The position numbers and the translations under genes are program-made. DNA of 64,000 nucleotides, taken from NCBI GenBank assembly GCA_964576765.1, contig CAZNWH010000001.1, forward strand, positions 1 through 64,000, read 5' to 3'. The notes under the pieces are model-generated. The model saw only the letters and a program-made list of their open reading frames with translations, was not told the origin of the DNA and did not search any database. This DNA comes from Hellea sp964576765. Lineage in GTDB: Bacteria > Pseudomonadota > Alphaproteobacteria > Caulobacterales > Maricaulaceae. Below, in pieces: positions 27,467 to 37,070 of the stretch. How positions within the stretch are numbered: the stretch's first letter is position 1; every line of letters begins with the position of its first letter.

Positions 27467-28123
27467 CTACATAGCCTCACCAGTTGTGGCGCGAAGTTTA
27501 TAGGCCTGTCTGGCCTTACTGATGAAGCCTGCCGTAAATTCATTTTTCTGGACGTCGTCCCAATAGGCCGAAAGGTGAGGGTGGTCTTTTAGATAATCAT
27601 CATCTCTCATGCGCGGCATCAGGTGTGACAGGACGGTTAAGGCAGGAACAAGTACGCAATCCGCCAGCGTTATGTCTGCATTGAATCTGTATCCTGCCCG
27701 TTTCATAGTTTCCTCAACGTCGCCTAGCCCGCGTAATGTCACCTTGAGGCAATGCTGTGTTAGGCGCGAATTTTTGTGTCCGTCTTTAAGTTCTCCAACG
27801 ACCGGAAGAAACGCATTTAGTAGATAAAGTTCAGCTAATCGAGCAAGTAGCCGGATATTGGCGGCGTTTAAGTCTGAGCTGCCAAGCAAAGATCGTCCGG
27901 GCTGGCCATCTTCAATAAACTCAGAGATTACCGCTGACTCATAAATTTTTGTTCCGTCGCCGAGCTCCAGGACAGGAATACGTTGCATGTAATTTACTTT
28001 GCCAAACTCTTCCAACCCCAATCCGCCGCTTGGAAATATTAAGTCATATTCAACGCCTTTGGATTGCAGATGTATCATGTTAATAACTGCATAGGGTGAG
28101 AGATAGACGCCATGTAGTTTCAT
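27467..28123 (-). CDS. Glutathione S-transferase family protein
   Basis: A 218-residue GST. The thioredoxin-fold N-terminal domain opens with KLHGVYLSPYAVINMIHL; its Ser8-Pro9 lies where bacterial GSTs carry the glutathione-activating residue. RIPVLELGDGTKIYESAVISEFIE contains the cis-Pro and the glutathione-binding Glu-Ser pair. The C-terminal helical domain has NADITLADCVLVPAL. In ring-cleavage or aryl-ether pathways such GSTs act as isomerases or ether-cleaving or conjugating enzymes. It lies 17 bp after the monooxygenase gene. Confidence 0.87.
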   Translation of the reverse strand: MKLHGVYLSPYAVINMIHLQSKGVEYDLIFPSGGLGLEEFGKVNYMQRIPVLELGDGTKIYESAVISEFIEDGQPGRSLLGSSDLNAANIRLLARLAELYLLNAFLPVVGELKDGHKNSRLTQHCLKVTLRGLGDVEETMKRAGYRFNADITLADCVLVPALTVLSHLMPRMRDDDYLKDHPHLSAYWDDVQKNEFTAGFISKARQAYKLRATTGEAM

Positions 28124-28140
28124 AAAGTGTGTCCGTTGCT

Positions 28141-29733
28141 TTAAGCGGGAGTTATGTGTCGCTCAGTTGGTGTTGAAGGTGCGTATTCAGACAAATTGCG
28201 TCTTAGTTCCGATATAAGTTTATTTGCATTGTCTCCGCCGCTAAAGATATACCGATCAGGACGAATGAGAACGTTTTGAACGTCATGGGCGGTAAAAAAT
28301 TCGGTCAATTTTCCATCCGTATCGTTCAGGTTTGAGCCAACTGTAAATAATTTGCCGCCCAGCACACTTTCGAACCATGCTGCATCTTCGGAAAGTTCAA
28401 AATCGCTTTCGGTGGCTCTTATGATAATAAACCCACTACCGATGGCATCATCAAGCAAAAGCCTTTCTCCTTCGGGTGTAGTCACATGTGGCTGTATCAT
28501 GCGATGCCCCGAAACTTGGTGAGTGCCAATCAGGCCTTTTAAATAGGGTACAAGGTGACTTCCTTTGCTAGCTCTCTTCATTGTCCGTTTTGGGAAAAGG
28601 CGGGACAGGAAAAACGCGAAATTCCGCTTCATCTGTTTCTTTTTTGACGACGTACTTAGCATTATGCCGCCAGTTGAGGCTCGCTGAATAACAAATTTGC
28701 AATTCTCCCAACGCTCCTCTTGGTAAGTGTCCAAAATGGCGTCATTCGAAAGACCCTTAAAGATCAAATCAAGCTTAAACGCGAGATTAGCGGTATCGCG
28801 GATTCCCATATTTAGCCCTTGTCCCTGAAAAGGGGACGTCTGATGTGCCGCATCACCTGCGATGAGGACGCGGCCCTTCCGCCAGTGCTCCGGCATGCCT
28901 GCGTAAAAATGGTAGGGCGCGATACGCTGGAACTCAATCGAACTGGGATCAAAGTAATTCGCGATGAGTTTTTTCGCGTCTTCCTCCCCAAATGTCTCTG
29001 CAATTTCGTCAGTGACCTCAAAATCAAATCTTATATGTTTGTGAAATCCTTTCACATATACGACCGCTGAGTCAGGACGGCACATAAATTCAGATTGCGC
29101 GGGAATTGAATTCCACAATTCCTCATCATGGACGAGCACATCCATCACAATCCATCGGCGACTATAGTTGAGATCCACACGTTTCGCGCCGATATATTTC
29201 CTGCAAAAACTTGCGCCTCCGTCCGCCCCGATAAGGAATTGGCCATTAAAATCGAAAATTTCGTCTGTGTCCAAGTTTCGGGCTTTTAGGGTCGCTTTAT
29301 CTAATTCGCCGTCTATTTCGATAACTTCATAACCAAAAAATGTGTCAACTTTTCCATCGGGGTTGGAATTTGAATTGAAATCAGCGCGTAGCATGCGTTC
29401 CAAAGAAGGTTGATGGAACATCATGCCCATACCCTTGTACCCATAATCACCCACATGGTCCTCGAAATTGAGTTCCATTAATGGCTTTCGCTTGGTGTTG
29501 ACGAGGAAATGTTTAATTGCCGGGCGGGCATCCTTTTCCGCCAGCCTCTCCATAATGTCCATCTCTTGGTATATTCGGCAACTCTCCGGATCTAACATCA
29601 TGGCACGTGGGCAGTGAAACACTCCAGTGTCACGGTCAAAAATCGCGACAGAATACCCTTTTTGACGGAGCTGATTAGCCATCGTCGCCCCAACGGGTCC
29701 GCAGCCGACTATAAGAACGTCGTAGTCTTTCAT
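28141..29733 (-). CDS. FAD-dependent monooxygenase, MhpA/PheA-like class A hydroxylase
   Basis: A 530-residue single-component flavin hydroxylase. It has the FAD motif IVGCGPVGATMANQL, a DG motif (GADGGASFCRKYIG) near residue 170 and the GD motif AGDAAHQTSPFQGQGLNMGIRD near 285. The C-terminal thioredoxin-like extension matches 3-(3-hydroxyphenyl)propionate hydroxylase in size (about 550). These enzymes use NAD(P)H and O2 to hydroxylate a phenolic or enol-like ring. A start ATG at 29733 overlaps the MFS stop by 4 bp. With EthD, GST and MDR neighbours it forms an oxygenase module. The substrate is unassigned. Confidence 0.9.
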   Translation of the reverse strand: MKDYDVLIVGCGPVGATMANQLRQKGYSVAIFDRDTGVFHCPRAMMLDPESCRIYQEMDIMERLAEKDARPAIKHFLVNTKRKPLMELNFEDHVGDYGYKGMGMMFHQPSLERMLRADFNSNSNPDGKVDTFFGYEVIEIDGELDKATLKARNLDTDEIFDFNGQFLIGADGGASFCRKYIGAKRVDLNYSRRWIVMDVLVHDEELWNSIPAQSEFMCRPDSAVVYVKGFHKHIRFDFEVTDEIAETFGEEDAKKLIANYFDPSSIEFQRIAPYHFYAGMPEHWRKGRVLIAGDAAHQTSPFQGQGLNMGIRDTANLAFKLDLIFKGLSNDAILDTYQEERWENCKFVIQRASTGGIMLSTSSKKKQMKRNFAFFLSRLFPKRTMKRASKGSHLVPYLKGLIGTHQVSGHRMIQPHVTTPEGERLLLDDAIGSGFIIIRATESDFELSEDAAWFESVLGGKLFTVGSNLNDTDGKLTEFFTAHDVQNVLIRPDRYIFSGGDNANKLISELRRNLSEYAPSTPTERHITPA

Positions 29734-31004
29734 GCCTCTCTTTCATTGGCAGAGCTATTTTTTACCGTTTTGCCTAGGAGTACCCCAGCACGCCAGAAGT
29801 GGAAAACGGCCAAGAGATTGACAAATATGAATGCTGAGAGCGTATATCTTAGGGCCTCGTCACCAAATTTTGGGGCTAGCGCGTCAGTGCCAATGCCGAC
29901 GACAAGAGGGCCAAGGCCTAGTCCTATGATGTTCAAAAGGAATAAACTGACCGCCGCAGCTACAGTACGCATTGGAATCTTAACTAAATTTTGAATTAAA
30001 GCGGCTGATGGTGCCAGATAAAATGAGCCAAAAAATGAAGGGATAGCGTAAAGTATGAGAGCGATAGATAGCTGATCAATAAAGAAAAACGTCGCTAAAA
30101 ATGGAAGGGATATGAGTTTGGCGAAACAAATAATCCAAGCGCGCCAGCGTTCATCATTTTTTGCAAAGTGATCAATAATGCGGCCAGATGCCAACGTCCC
30201 AATCACACCTATCACAGCAAAGGCAGCAAGTGTCAGTCCAACCTGTGTCCCCGTTAGGCCATAGCTTCTATAGAGGAAAGTTGGAACCCATAGGGCAAGT
30301 CCATAACCAACAAAGCCGCCAAGAATTTTACCTATCAATACATGACGCAACGCCGCCTGTTTGGCCATGAATGAGATTGTTTCGCCAAGGCCTGCAGCAT
30401 TTGCAGAGGAGTCTTTTGAAATGGCTTTCTTTGGCTCCTTGACGGTTAGGAAGACAATCAAACCCAGCAATATGCCAGGCAGACCGATTAGAACGAAGGT
30501 CATGCGCCAGCCAAATTTGTCGAGCAAAATTCCGCCGCAAAGAAAAGCAAAGAGGGCGCCTACACTGGCGCCAGCGATGAACACGGCAATCGCTGAGGTT
30601 CTGGATTTTTCGTCGAACAGGTCCGATATTATCGAGATGGATGCGGGTGTTGAACCAGCTTCGCCAAAGGCCACTCCCATACGCGCAAGTGCCATCTGGA
30701 AATAGCTTGTGACGGCCCCGCAAACGGCGGTGAGGGCGCTCCACACTACCACAGAAAGCGCAATGACATTTTTCCGGTTGGTCCGGTCGGCGATCATAGC
30801 GATAGGAATGGCAAAGAAGGTGTAAAATAGCGCGAAATAGATTCCGACGAGCAATCCCATCTGGGTATCAGATGCACCAAGGTCTTTGGCAATTGGATCG
30901 AGTAAAATCGACATGATTTGCCGATCCATCTGACTGCAGGCGTAGACAAGCGCCAACATAATGACCGTGTACCAGCGTTTTGAGTGAGAATTTTCCACGG
31001 TCAC
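29730..31004 (-). CDS. MFS transporter, spinster-like
   Basis: A 424-residue, about 12-helix major facilitator. The N-terminal segment RWYTVIMLALVYACSQMDRQIMSILLDPIAKDLGASDTQMG is the spinster-type first helix and loop. DRTNRK forms the MFS loop 2-3 signature, and GVAFGEAGSTPASISIISDLF is typical of the aromatic/organic-acid subgroup common in sphingomonads. It is probably an inner-membrane importer of the pathway substrate or an intermediate. It overlaps the monooxygenase start by 4 bp (ATGA-type coupling) and follows the ligase by 18 bp. Confidence 0.9.
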   Translation of the reverse strand: MTVENSHSKRWYTVIMLALVYACSQMDRQIMSILLDPIAKDLGASDTQMGLLVGIYFALFYTFFAIPIAMIADRTNRKNVIALSVVVWSALTAVCGAVTSYFQMALARMGVAFGEAGSTPASISIISDLFDEKSRTSAIAVFIAGASVGALFAFLCGGILLDKFGWRMTFVLIGLPGILLGLIVFLTVKEPKKAISKDSSANAAGLGETISFMAKQAALRHVLIGKILGGFVGYGLALWVPTFLYRSYGLTGTQVGLTLAAFAVIGVIGTLASGRIIDHFAKNDERWRAWIICFAKLISLPFLATFFFIDQLSIALILYAIPSFFGSFYLAPSAALIQNLVKIPMRTVAAAVSLFLLNIIGLGLGPLVVGIGTDALAPKFGDEALRYTLSAFIFVNLLAVFHFWRAGVLLGKTVKNSSANEREA

Positions 31005-31022
31005 AACCTTTGTTTCGGGGTT

Positions 31023-32567
31023 TTAGACTTTACGTTCTTGGTCTTTCCAAAAAGGTTCTCTTAAGGGCTGTTTGGTGATTTTCCCCATGGAATTGAGGGG
31101 TAGCTCATCCACAAATTTATAGCCTTTTGGCCATTTATATTTAGCGAGCTTGTCCGCTAGAAAATCTTTCATGGTTTGCTCGTCCAAGGGTGCGGCCGAC
31201 TTTTTGAGCATTATGAAAGCGTAAGGTGTCTCGCCGAAATCACCGTTAGGTATCCCAATGACAGCGGAATATTCAACATCAGGATGGAGTTGAATGGCAT
31301 GTTCGATTTCTGCGGGGTAGATATTTACGCCGCCAGCTACGATCATATCTTTTATGCGGTCAGTAATGAAAAGAAAACCGTCTTCATCTAAGTGTCCGAC
31401 ATCGCCGGTTCTGTAAAATCCGTCCTTAACTAAGCCCTGGGAAGACACGGAATTGTTAAGGTAACCGGTAAAGACAGCCGGTGTGCTAACGACGATTTCG
31501 CCCGTCTCCCCGGCGGGTAATGAATTCCAGTTTTCGTCGATAATTTTAATCTCAACATTCGCATAAGGCCTACCACTTGTGCCAGGTTTTTTTAGTTGAT
31601 ATTCGGGGGGCGTGTAAGAAATCATGCCAGCTTCGCTGGCCCCGTAAGCTTCCCATAAAACAGTGGGGCCAAATTTCTCGATGGCCCACTCTTTCAAAGT
31701 CTGAGGTACCGGGGCAGCACCCGTAGACAGGGCTTGCATTGAGCTTAGGTCATATTGAGCCAATACGTCATCGGGTAAGGCTTGAATTCTGAGCAGCATT
31801 GTGGGCACAGCTATCCAGAATTGTACTTTATACTTGTCAATAAGTTCTATAGCCTTTTGCGGGTCATACCGAGGCAACAGAACGGCCGTGCCTCCTACTC
31901 GTAAACAGGCTGTGGCCTGTGCCGGGCCTGCGCCATGATGAACGGGAAGTGCCATCAGGTCGACGCTTGCGTCGGGGTGAGGCGGGTTAGCGTCGATAGA
32001 TGCTCCATAAGCCATTAATCTTTCCATAGTGACACCTTCACGGAAGCCGGGGGCAACCCCTTTGGGTCTGCCTGTCGTGCCAGAAGTATATAGAATCATG
32101 GCTCTGGCCAGGGATCCAAATCTTTCGACTTCCTCCCCTAAGCTTAGTAAATCTTCAAAACGTACGCCCGGCGCAGATGATGACTGACCTAGAGTAAATA
32201 GCCGTCCAATATCTGCATTTTTCCACGGTGCGACATCTTTATCATCGCAAGCCAGGCCTATAGCGCCGCTATCGTCTAATATAAAGAGGGCTTCGTCTGG
32301 TGTCAGTTTGAAATTTACAGCAACTTGAACAACGCCAATTTTTTGTAATGCGCGTTGAAATATGAACCACTCAGGACAAAGCTGAAACCGCATGCCAAGC
32401 CTATCGCCAGGTTTAAGACCCTGTTTTAAAAGAGCATCCGCAACACAGTTTGATTGCCGATTCCATTCACCATAGCTTAGCGTTTTGTCACCACATATGA
32501 CAGCTGGGAAGTCTGGTTTTCGGTTTGCCCAGTCTTCGAGTGAGTTGGTTTCTGCAGCTTTCAGCAT
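31023..32567 (-). CDS. Acyl-CoA synthetase (AMP-binding ligase), first gene of operon
   Basis: A 514-residue ANL ligase with a canonical phosphate loop YTSGTTGRPKG near residue 160, WEAYGASEAG, GFYRTGDVGHLDEDGFLFITDRIKDMIVAGGVNIYP, and the C-terminal Lys in SMGKITKQPL. I start it at ATG 32567 (MLKAAETNS), which follows GGGGGAAAT. An open frame continues upstream to 32669, but it would cover the two operator copies and has no family resemblance. It is third of the three ligases in the window, one per minus-strand unit, which suggests different substrate acids. Confidence 0.91.
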   Translation of the reverse strand: MLKAAETNSLEDWANRKPDFPAVICGDKTLSYGEWNRQSNCVADALLKQGLKPGDRLGMRFQLCPEWFIFQRALQKIGVVQVAVNFKLTPDEALFILDDSGAIGLACDDKDVAPWKNADIGRLFTLGQSSSAPGVRFEDLLSLGEEVERFGSLARAMILYTSGTTGRPKGVAPGFREGVTMERLMAYGASIDANPPHPDASVDLMALPVHHGAGPAQATACLRVGGTAVLLPRYDPQKAIELIDKYKVQFWIAVPTMLLRIQALPDDVLAQYDLSSMQALSTGAAPVPQTLKEWAIEKFGPTVLWEAYGASEAGMISYTPPEYQLKKPGTSGRPYANVEIKIIDENWNSLPAGETGEIVVSTPAVFTGYLNNSVSSQGLVKDGFYRTGDVGHLDEDGFLFITDRIKDMIVAGGVNIYPAEIEHAIQLHPDVEYSAVIGIPNGDFGETPYAFIMLKKSAAPLDEQTMKDFLADKLAKYKWPKGYKFVDELPLNSMGKITKQPLREPFWKDQERKV

Positions 32568-32627
32568 ATTTCCCCCGAGTGAAAGTTTGTTTTGTTGCTG
32601 TGTTCTTTTTGCAACAATTTGTAAAAA

Positions 32628-32671
32628 TATTGCTTGTTGCATAACAAACACTTGCTTGCGGCACAACAAAT
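32628..32671. promoter_or_regulatory. Operator sites C1 and C2, abutting tandem copies
   Basis: C1 spans 32628-32649 (TATTG, 12 bp, CAAAC) and C2 spans 32650-32671 (ACTTG, 12 bp, CAAAT). The two 22-bp units touch with no gap and share CTTG as the first four spacer bases and AA as the last two. They lie between the divergent ligase (32567, minus) and the TonB receptor (32817, plus). C1 is the weakest match of the set. Confidence 0.6.
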
Positions 32672-32816
32672 AACTTGTGCGGTCATGAAATTGATGTTAG
32701 CCATCGTGGTAAGTTGTTTGCCTTATTAGCGTAGGGCCCTTTCGGGGTGAAAATGCGCAAGGCGAGGGGCCAAAGAAAAATTGATTCGAAAGAATCTGCC
32801 ATTACAGGGGAAAAAC

Positions 32817-35207
32817 ATGAGGTCTACAAAAGCTAGCCTTTCCATTGCATCGGTTCTAATTGCGCTTCAGTGCGGTCAAGCCTATGCGCAAGATAATCGA
32901 CAATTCGATGAAGTTATCGTTACGGCGCAAAAGCGTGCGCAAAGTCTGCAGGATGTTCCTATTGCGGTCACTGCCATTAGCGGTGCAGACTTGGAATTGT
33001 CAGAAACTAACACGATTAAAGATCTCGCTGAGACCGTTCCTGGTTTCACCGTTAACGAAGCCAATCGCCCGGCAACGTCCACTGCAATCTCTGTTCGCGG
33101 GATCGGGACCGCTGGTAACGATACGGCTCTTGAGGGGTCAGTAGGTGTTTTCATCAATGGCGTTTTTCGTCCTCGGTCGGGTTTAGCTATAGGTGACTTG
33201 GTTGATATCGATAGTCTGGAGATTTTGAGAGGGCCGCAGGGAACGCTGTTTGGAAAAAACACCTCAGCTGGTGCGGTTGTACTTAAAACAAAGGATCCAG
33301 TGATTGGTGAATTTGAAGGCTTTGCTGAGGCGACTTTTGGTAATTTTGATCTTCAAAAATATTCTGGGGCGATAAATTTTGGAGGTGAGAATTTTGGGGT
33401 TCGGTTTTCTGGGCAGCTTAATGACCGCGGGGGCTATGTTACTGACACTGTGACGGGTGATGAGTATAATGATCGCGATCGTGCTTACATCATTGGTAAG
33501 GCCCTTTGGGAGCCTTCAGATCAGCTTAGCTTGTTACTAACGGCGGACTATGCATCTAATGATGACTCATGTTGTCAGAGTGTTCGTTTGAGTAATGCGC
33601 CGAATAATCCAGCTGTTGGGCTGTTCGCGGCCTTGGCGGCTGGATCAGGGGCGGAATATCCCGTAAACCCAGATCCAACCACATATACGACTTCAGTCAA
33701 TGCGGCGCCTGTAACTGATAATGATGACACTGGTGTGTCCTTAGAAGTTAATTATGATTTAAGCGGTATAGATTTAACGTCGATTACGTCGGTTCGCGAT
33801 TTTAGTAGTTTTACGTTTAACGATGTAGATTTTTCTGGTGCAGACCTCGTTACGCAAGGTGTTGAGTTTAACGTTAATTCCTTTAGCCAAGAGTTAAGGT
33901 TTAATGGAAGTTTTGATGGTTTTGCCGGCGGCGTAGATTGGCTTATTGGTGGCTTTTACTCGACTGATGATTTCGAGTCTAATTCTGACATTAATATTGG
34001 ATCCGACTTGGCGCCTTTCTTTGGGGTTGCATTTGGTAGCCAAGCTCTAGGGGCCCTCTATGCGGAACAAGATGAAGCATTCGGGCAAAGAGTTGATGCA
34101 GATGCAGAGGCTTTCGCTCTGTTCACGCACAACATCATTAGTCTATCAGACAGATTAGATCTTACGCTCGGTCTGCGATATACTGATGAGACAAAGAATA
34201 CGGTTACAAATCCATTCTTTAACCACGGTGTAGCTGCCTTTCCTTTCTCGGGATTGGGCTTGCCGTTTTCACCTTCAAATAGTTTTACTGGGACTTTTGA
34301 GGACGATGCCTTCTCGGGTACGGCGTCTCTTGGCTATGCTTGGACGGACGACATTCGGACATATGTGAGTTACAATCGCGGATTCAAGTCAGGTGGGCAT
34401 GCCTTTGATCGGGATGCTGCGGGGCTACAATTCGCACCTGCTGCTGCGCCGGGTAACGAGGCTTGCGTGTTCGGGGCACAAGTGTTTCCAGGGGCTGCAG
34501 TTCCGCCAACGCCGCCGATATTTGCTTGTGTACCCGTTGATCCAACTTTCGAATCTGAGACCGTTGATTCATATGAAATTGGCTTCCGCTCAAAGCTCCT
34601 CGACAGAACGCTTCAGCTTAATGTAACGGCGTTTTTATCTGAGTTTGACAACTATCAACTGAATAACTTCGACGGCTTTGCCTTCCGCATCAGCAATGCA
34701 GGTTCAGCAACGACACAAGGCGTAGAAGTGGATGCCCTTTGGCTTACACCGCTTGAAGGTCTAACGCTTCAAGGTGCGGTATCCTATATTGATGCCACCT
34801 TTGGCGACGAAGTGGGGTCTTTAGCTGCTGGTGAACCTGTCGTTGGCGGAGAGCAAATTGGAGATTCTCCGGAATGGAGCGGAACAGTTGGCTTTAATTA
34901 CGAGGCGTCTCTTGGTGAGAACATTACGGGTAACCTCAATGCGAGCTACTCCTTCCGGAGTGAGACGTTTGGTAGTACGCGTCTTGCGTCTGATGGGAGT
35001 GAGCTTACTGTCCCGTCTCGCGATATGATTATTGCTAGTGCAGGTCTTCAGTTGCCGCATGGTGTTGGCGTCAGTGTTTTCTGTCGTAATTGTGCGGATG
35101 GTGATGAGCCAACCTTTATCTTTAATTCTGTTGCACAAGCCGGAAGTAAAGATGTCTTTTTAAGGTCCCCACGCGAATATGGCGTCAGTCTTCGGAAGAC
35201 GTTCTAA
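32817..35207 (+). CDS. TonB-dependent outer-membrane receptor
   Basis: A 796-residue receptor. A cleavable signal peptide (MRSTKASLSIASVLIALQ to AYAQ) is followed by the TonB-box-like EVIVTAQKR and the plug domain with LRGPQGTLFGKNTSAGAV-type signature (RGPQGTLFGKN). The 22-strand barrel ends in the Phe-terminated SLRKTF, as needed for outer-membrane insertion. I chose the ATG at 32817 with AGGGGA upstream. Receptors of this subgroup in alphaproteobacteria import hydrophobic or large organic substrates as well as siderophores. Divergent transcription with a CoA ligase and placement in the regulon argue for uptake of the catabolic substrate. A Cys pair at GNEACVFGAQ and FACVPV is unusual. Confidence 0.93.
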   Translation: MRSTKASLSIASVLIALQCGQAYAQDNRQFDEVIVTAQKRAQSLQDVPIAVTAISGADLELSETNTIKDLAETVPGFTVNEANRPATSTAISVRGIGTAGNDTALEGSVGVFINGVFRPRSGLAIGDLVDIDSLEILRGPQGTLFGKNTSAGAVVLKTKDPVIGEFEGFAEATFGNFDLQKYSGAINFGGENFGVRFSGQLNDRGGYVTDTVTGDEYNDRDRAYIIGKALWEPSDQLSLLLTADYASNDDSCCQSVRLSNAPNNPAVGLFAALAAGSGAEYPVNPDPTTYTTSVNAAPVTDNDDTGVSLEVNYDLSGIDLTSITSVRDFSSFTFNDVDFSGADLVTQGVEFNVNSFSQELRFNGSFDGFAGGVDWLIGGFYSTDDFESNSDINIGSDLAPFFGVAFGSQALGALYAEQDEAFGQRVDADAEAFALFTHNIISLSDRLDLTLGLRYTDETKNTVTNPFFNHGVAAFPFSGLGLPFSPSNSFTGTFEDDAFSGTASLGYAWTDDIRTYVSYNRGFKSGGHAFDRDAAGLQFAPAAAPGNEACVFGAQVFPGAAVPPTPPIFACVPVDPTFESETVDSYEIGFRSKLLDRTLQLNVTAFLSEFDNYQLNNFDGFAFRISNAGSATTQGVEVDALWLTPLEGLTLQGAVSYIDATFGDEVGSLAAGEPVVGGEQIGDSPEWSGTVGFNYEASLGENITGNLNASYSFRSETFGSTRLASDGSELTVPSRDMIIASAGLQLPHGVGVSVFCRNCADGDEPTFIFNSVAQAGSKDVFLRSPREYGVSLRKTF

Positions 35208-35223
35208 GAACTTACACTGTATC

Positions 35224-35262
35224 AGGGCGCATGTTTCCCCGAGCATGGGCGCAGTTTTTTCT
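35224..35262 (+). terminator. Probable Rho-independent terminator after the TonB receptor
   Basis: After the receptor stop, GGGCGCATG and CATGGGCGC (about 35226-35251) form an imperfect stem with one bulged base, followed by AGTTTTTTCTTTTC. The U-rich tail and position support termination. The next unit begins at 35337. Confidence 0.6.
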
Positions 35263-35336
35263 TTTCATTCGTCGCTAATGGCCCTTCATTTGAGGGGTCA
35301 TAATGCTTAAATTCACTATCAATCTTAGAAAGTCCT

Positions 35337-36104
35337 ATGGCCTATATTAAAACAGAGACTGTCAATCATACTTTGATTATCACGCTCGACCGATTGGAAT
35401 CGCGCAACGCCTTTAACAAGGCTATGTCCGAAGAAATGGAAGCCATCATAGACGCCTATGAGGAAGATAAAAACCTCCGCTGTGCCATTATCAGGTCCGC
35501 GGGTCCCACATTCTCTGCAGGCCAAGACCTCAAAGCTGCTATGGTGGGTGAATTTGCGGTAACAGAAAAACGTGGAGGGTTTGGTATCATGTCTATGCCG
35601 CCCACTAAGCCACTCATTGCTGTTGTTGATGGTCAAGCTTTGGCTGGAGGTATGGAGTTATGTCTGTGCTGCGATATGATTGTCGCTTCAAAAGAGTCAA
35701 TCTTTGGTCTTGCTGAAGCAAAGCGCGCGCTCGTTGCTCTTGGCGGCGGTTGTTTTAGGTTGCCACGCCGGGTGCCTTATAATGTGGCAATGGAAATGAT
35801 TATTACGGCGGAGCCAAAGACGGCTGCCGAGATGCGCAGCTATGGTTTTGTAAATAAGCTTGCAGAGTCGGGAAACGTCATGGACGAAGCGATGAAATTA
35901 GCAAAGCTTATTGAGCGTAACGGACCGTTAGCAGTTAAGATGTCGAAAGCCATTGGTGCTGAAAGTCATTCGAAAAGCTGGAGTGAAGAAACGTGCTGGA
36001 AAGAACAGATGGAAATCGTAAAGCCCTTGTGGGTTTCAAAGGATAGAGAAGAGGGTATTCGGGCTTTTGTTGAAAAGCGTGAACCCGTTTGGACAGGCGA
36101 GTAA
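35337..36104 (+). CDS. Enoyl-CoA hydratase/isomerase family protein
   Basis: A 255-residue crotonase. Oxyanion segments are FSAGQDLKAAM and VDGQALAGGMEL. The catalytic region reads GLAEAKRALVALGGGCFRL, keeping a Glu at the first acid position but lacking the usual second. So hydratase, isomerase or hydrolase activity cannot be told apart. It ends one base before the SDR start (TAA then ATG), so the two are translationally coupled. TetR and GMC genes follow. Confidence 0.88.
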   Translation: MAYIKTETVNHTLIITLDRLESRNAFNKAMSEEMEAIIDAYEEDKNLRCAIIRSAGPTFSAGQDLKAAMVGEFAVTEKRGGFGIMSMPPTKPLIAVVDGQALAGGMELCLCCDMIVASKESIFGLAEAKRALVALGGGCFRLPRRVPYNVAMEMIITAEPKTAAEMRSYGFVNKLAESGNVMDEAMKLAKLIERNGPLAVKMSKAIGAESHSKSWSEETCWKEQMEIVKPLWVSKDREEGIRAFVEKREPVWTGE

Positions 36105-37028
36105 ATGCTTATAGAGACAAGACTTCAGAGTGATTTGTTAAAAGGACAAGTCGCTATTGTTACAGGTGGTAGCCGTGGTATCGGCGGTGCAGCGTCTGAA
36201 ATGCTGGCTGCAAATGGAGCCCATGTTGTGATTGCTGATATTGATCAAGACGCTGCGCAAGGTGCGGTAGAACAGATTAATGGTGCTTATGGGGACGACC
36301 GCGCAAGTGCGCATGTTGCCGATCTTATAGCGCCTGATGCTTGCGATAATTTGGTTGCTGATACGATGAAAGCTCATGGCAGAATTGATATCGTGGTAAA
36401 CAATGCAGGTTATGCATGGGATGGGGCAATTCATTCCATGACTGACGATCAGTTTCAGGCCATGCTTGATATTCACCTCATTGTGCCTTTTCGATTAGCC
36501 AGAGCCTGCGCGCCAGTGTTTAAAGCTGCGGCTAAGCAGGAAGATGAAAATGGCGTTGAGGGTTTCCGTAAATTCCTGATGGTGTCATCCCTTGCGGGTG
36601 AGTGGGGGCTGCAAGGAGCGGGTAATTATGCTTCTGCTAAAGCTGGGATGCTTGGCCTTATGCGGACATTAGCACAGGAATGGGGACGTTTTCGCGTTAA
36701 TTCCAATGCAGTTGCTTTTGGTCAAATCCAAACGAGATTTGGCATACCGCAATCAGAGGACATGGTTATTGAAACGGGTGGCCGTAAAATTAAAGTGGGT
36801 ATGTCTCATAAACAAGCGGCTCGGATGGGCGTAAAGGTCGATCCCAATCACAAACCTACTGATGAAGAGATTTACGCAACCAAGCCTCATCCAATGATTA
36901 CGCTTGGTCGCTCTGGCTCTATTAGAGAAGCGGCTGAGTCGATCTTTTGGCTGGCCTCGCCGCTTTCGGATTATGTTACAGGGCAAGTTGTTGCTGTCAG
37001 TGGTGGTGCACGCGGAGGTATGTCTTAG
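36105..37028 (+). CDS. SDR family oxidoreductase, MFE-2-like
   Basis: A 307-residue SDR, longer than the classical 250 because of an insertion of about 50 residues before the last helix (residues about 215-265, with KPTDEEIYATKPHPMITLGR). The cofactor loop is TGGSRGIGGA with Asp after beta-2 (VIADID), so NAD is likely; NNAG, LMVSSLAGEWG and YASAK are present. It resembles the 3-hydroxyacyl-CoA dehydrogenase part of peroxisomal MFE-2/17beta-HSD4. Coupled to the crotonase it could carry out hydration followed by oxidation of a branched enoyl-CoA. Confidence 0.88.
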   Translation: MLIETRLQSDLLKGQVAIVTGGSRGIGGAASEMLAANGAHVVIADIDQDAAQGAVEQINGAYGDDRASAHVADLIAPDACDNLVADTMKAHGRIDIVVNNAGYAWDGAIHSMTDDQFQAMLDIHLIVPFRLARACAPVFKAAAKQEDENGVEGFRKFLMVSSLAGEWGLQGAGNYASAKAGMLGLMRTLAQEWGRFRVNSNAVAFGQIQTRFGIPQSEDMVIETGGRKIKVGMSHKQAARMGVKVDPNHKPTDEEIYATKPHPMITLGRSGSIREAAESIFWLASPLSDYVTGQVVAVSGGARGGMS

Positions 37029-37070
37029 CTTGAATTAAGATGCCCTTGCTGTAATTAGTAAGTCAAATCC

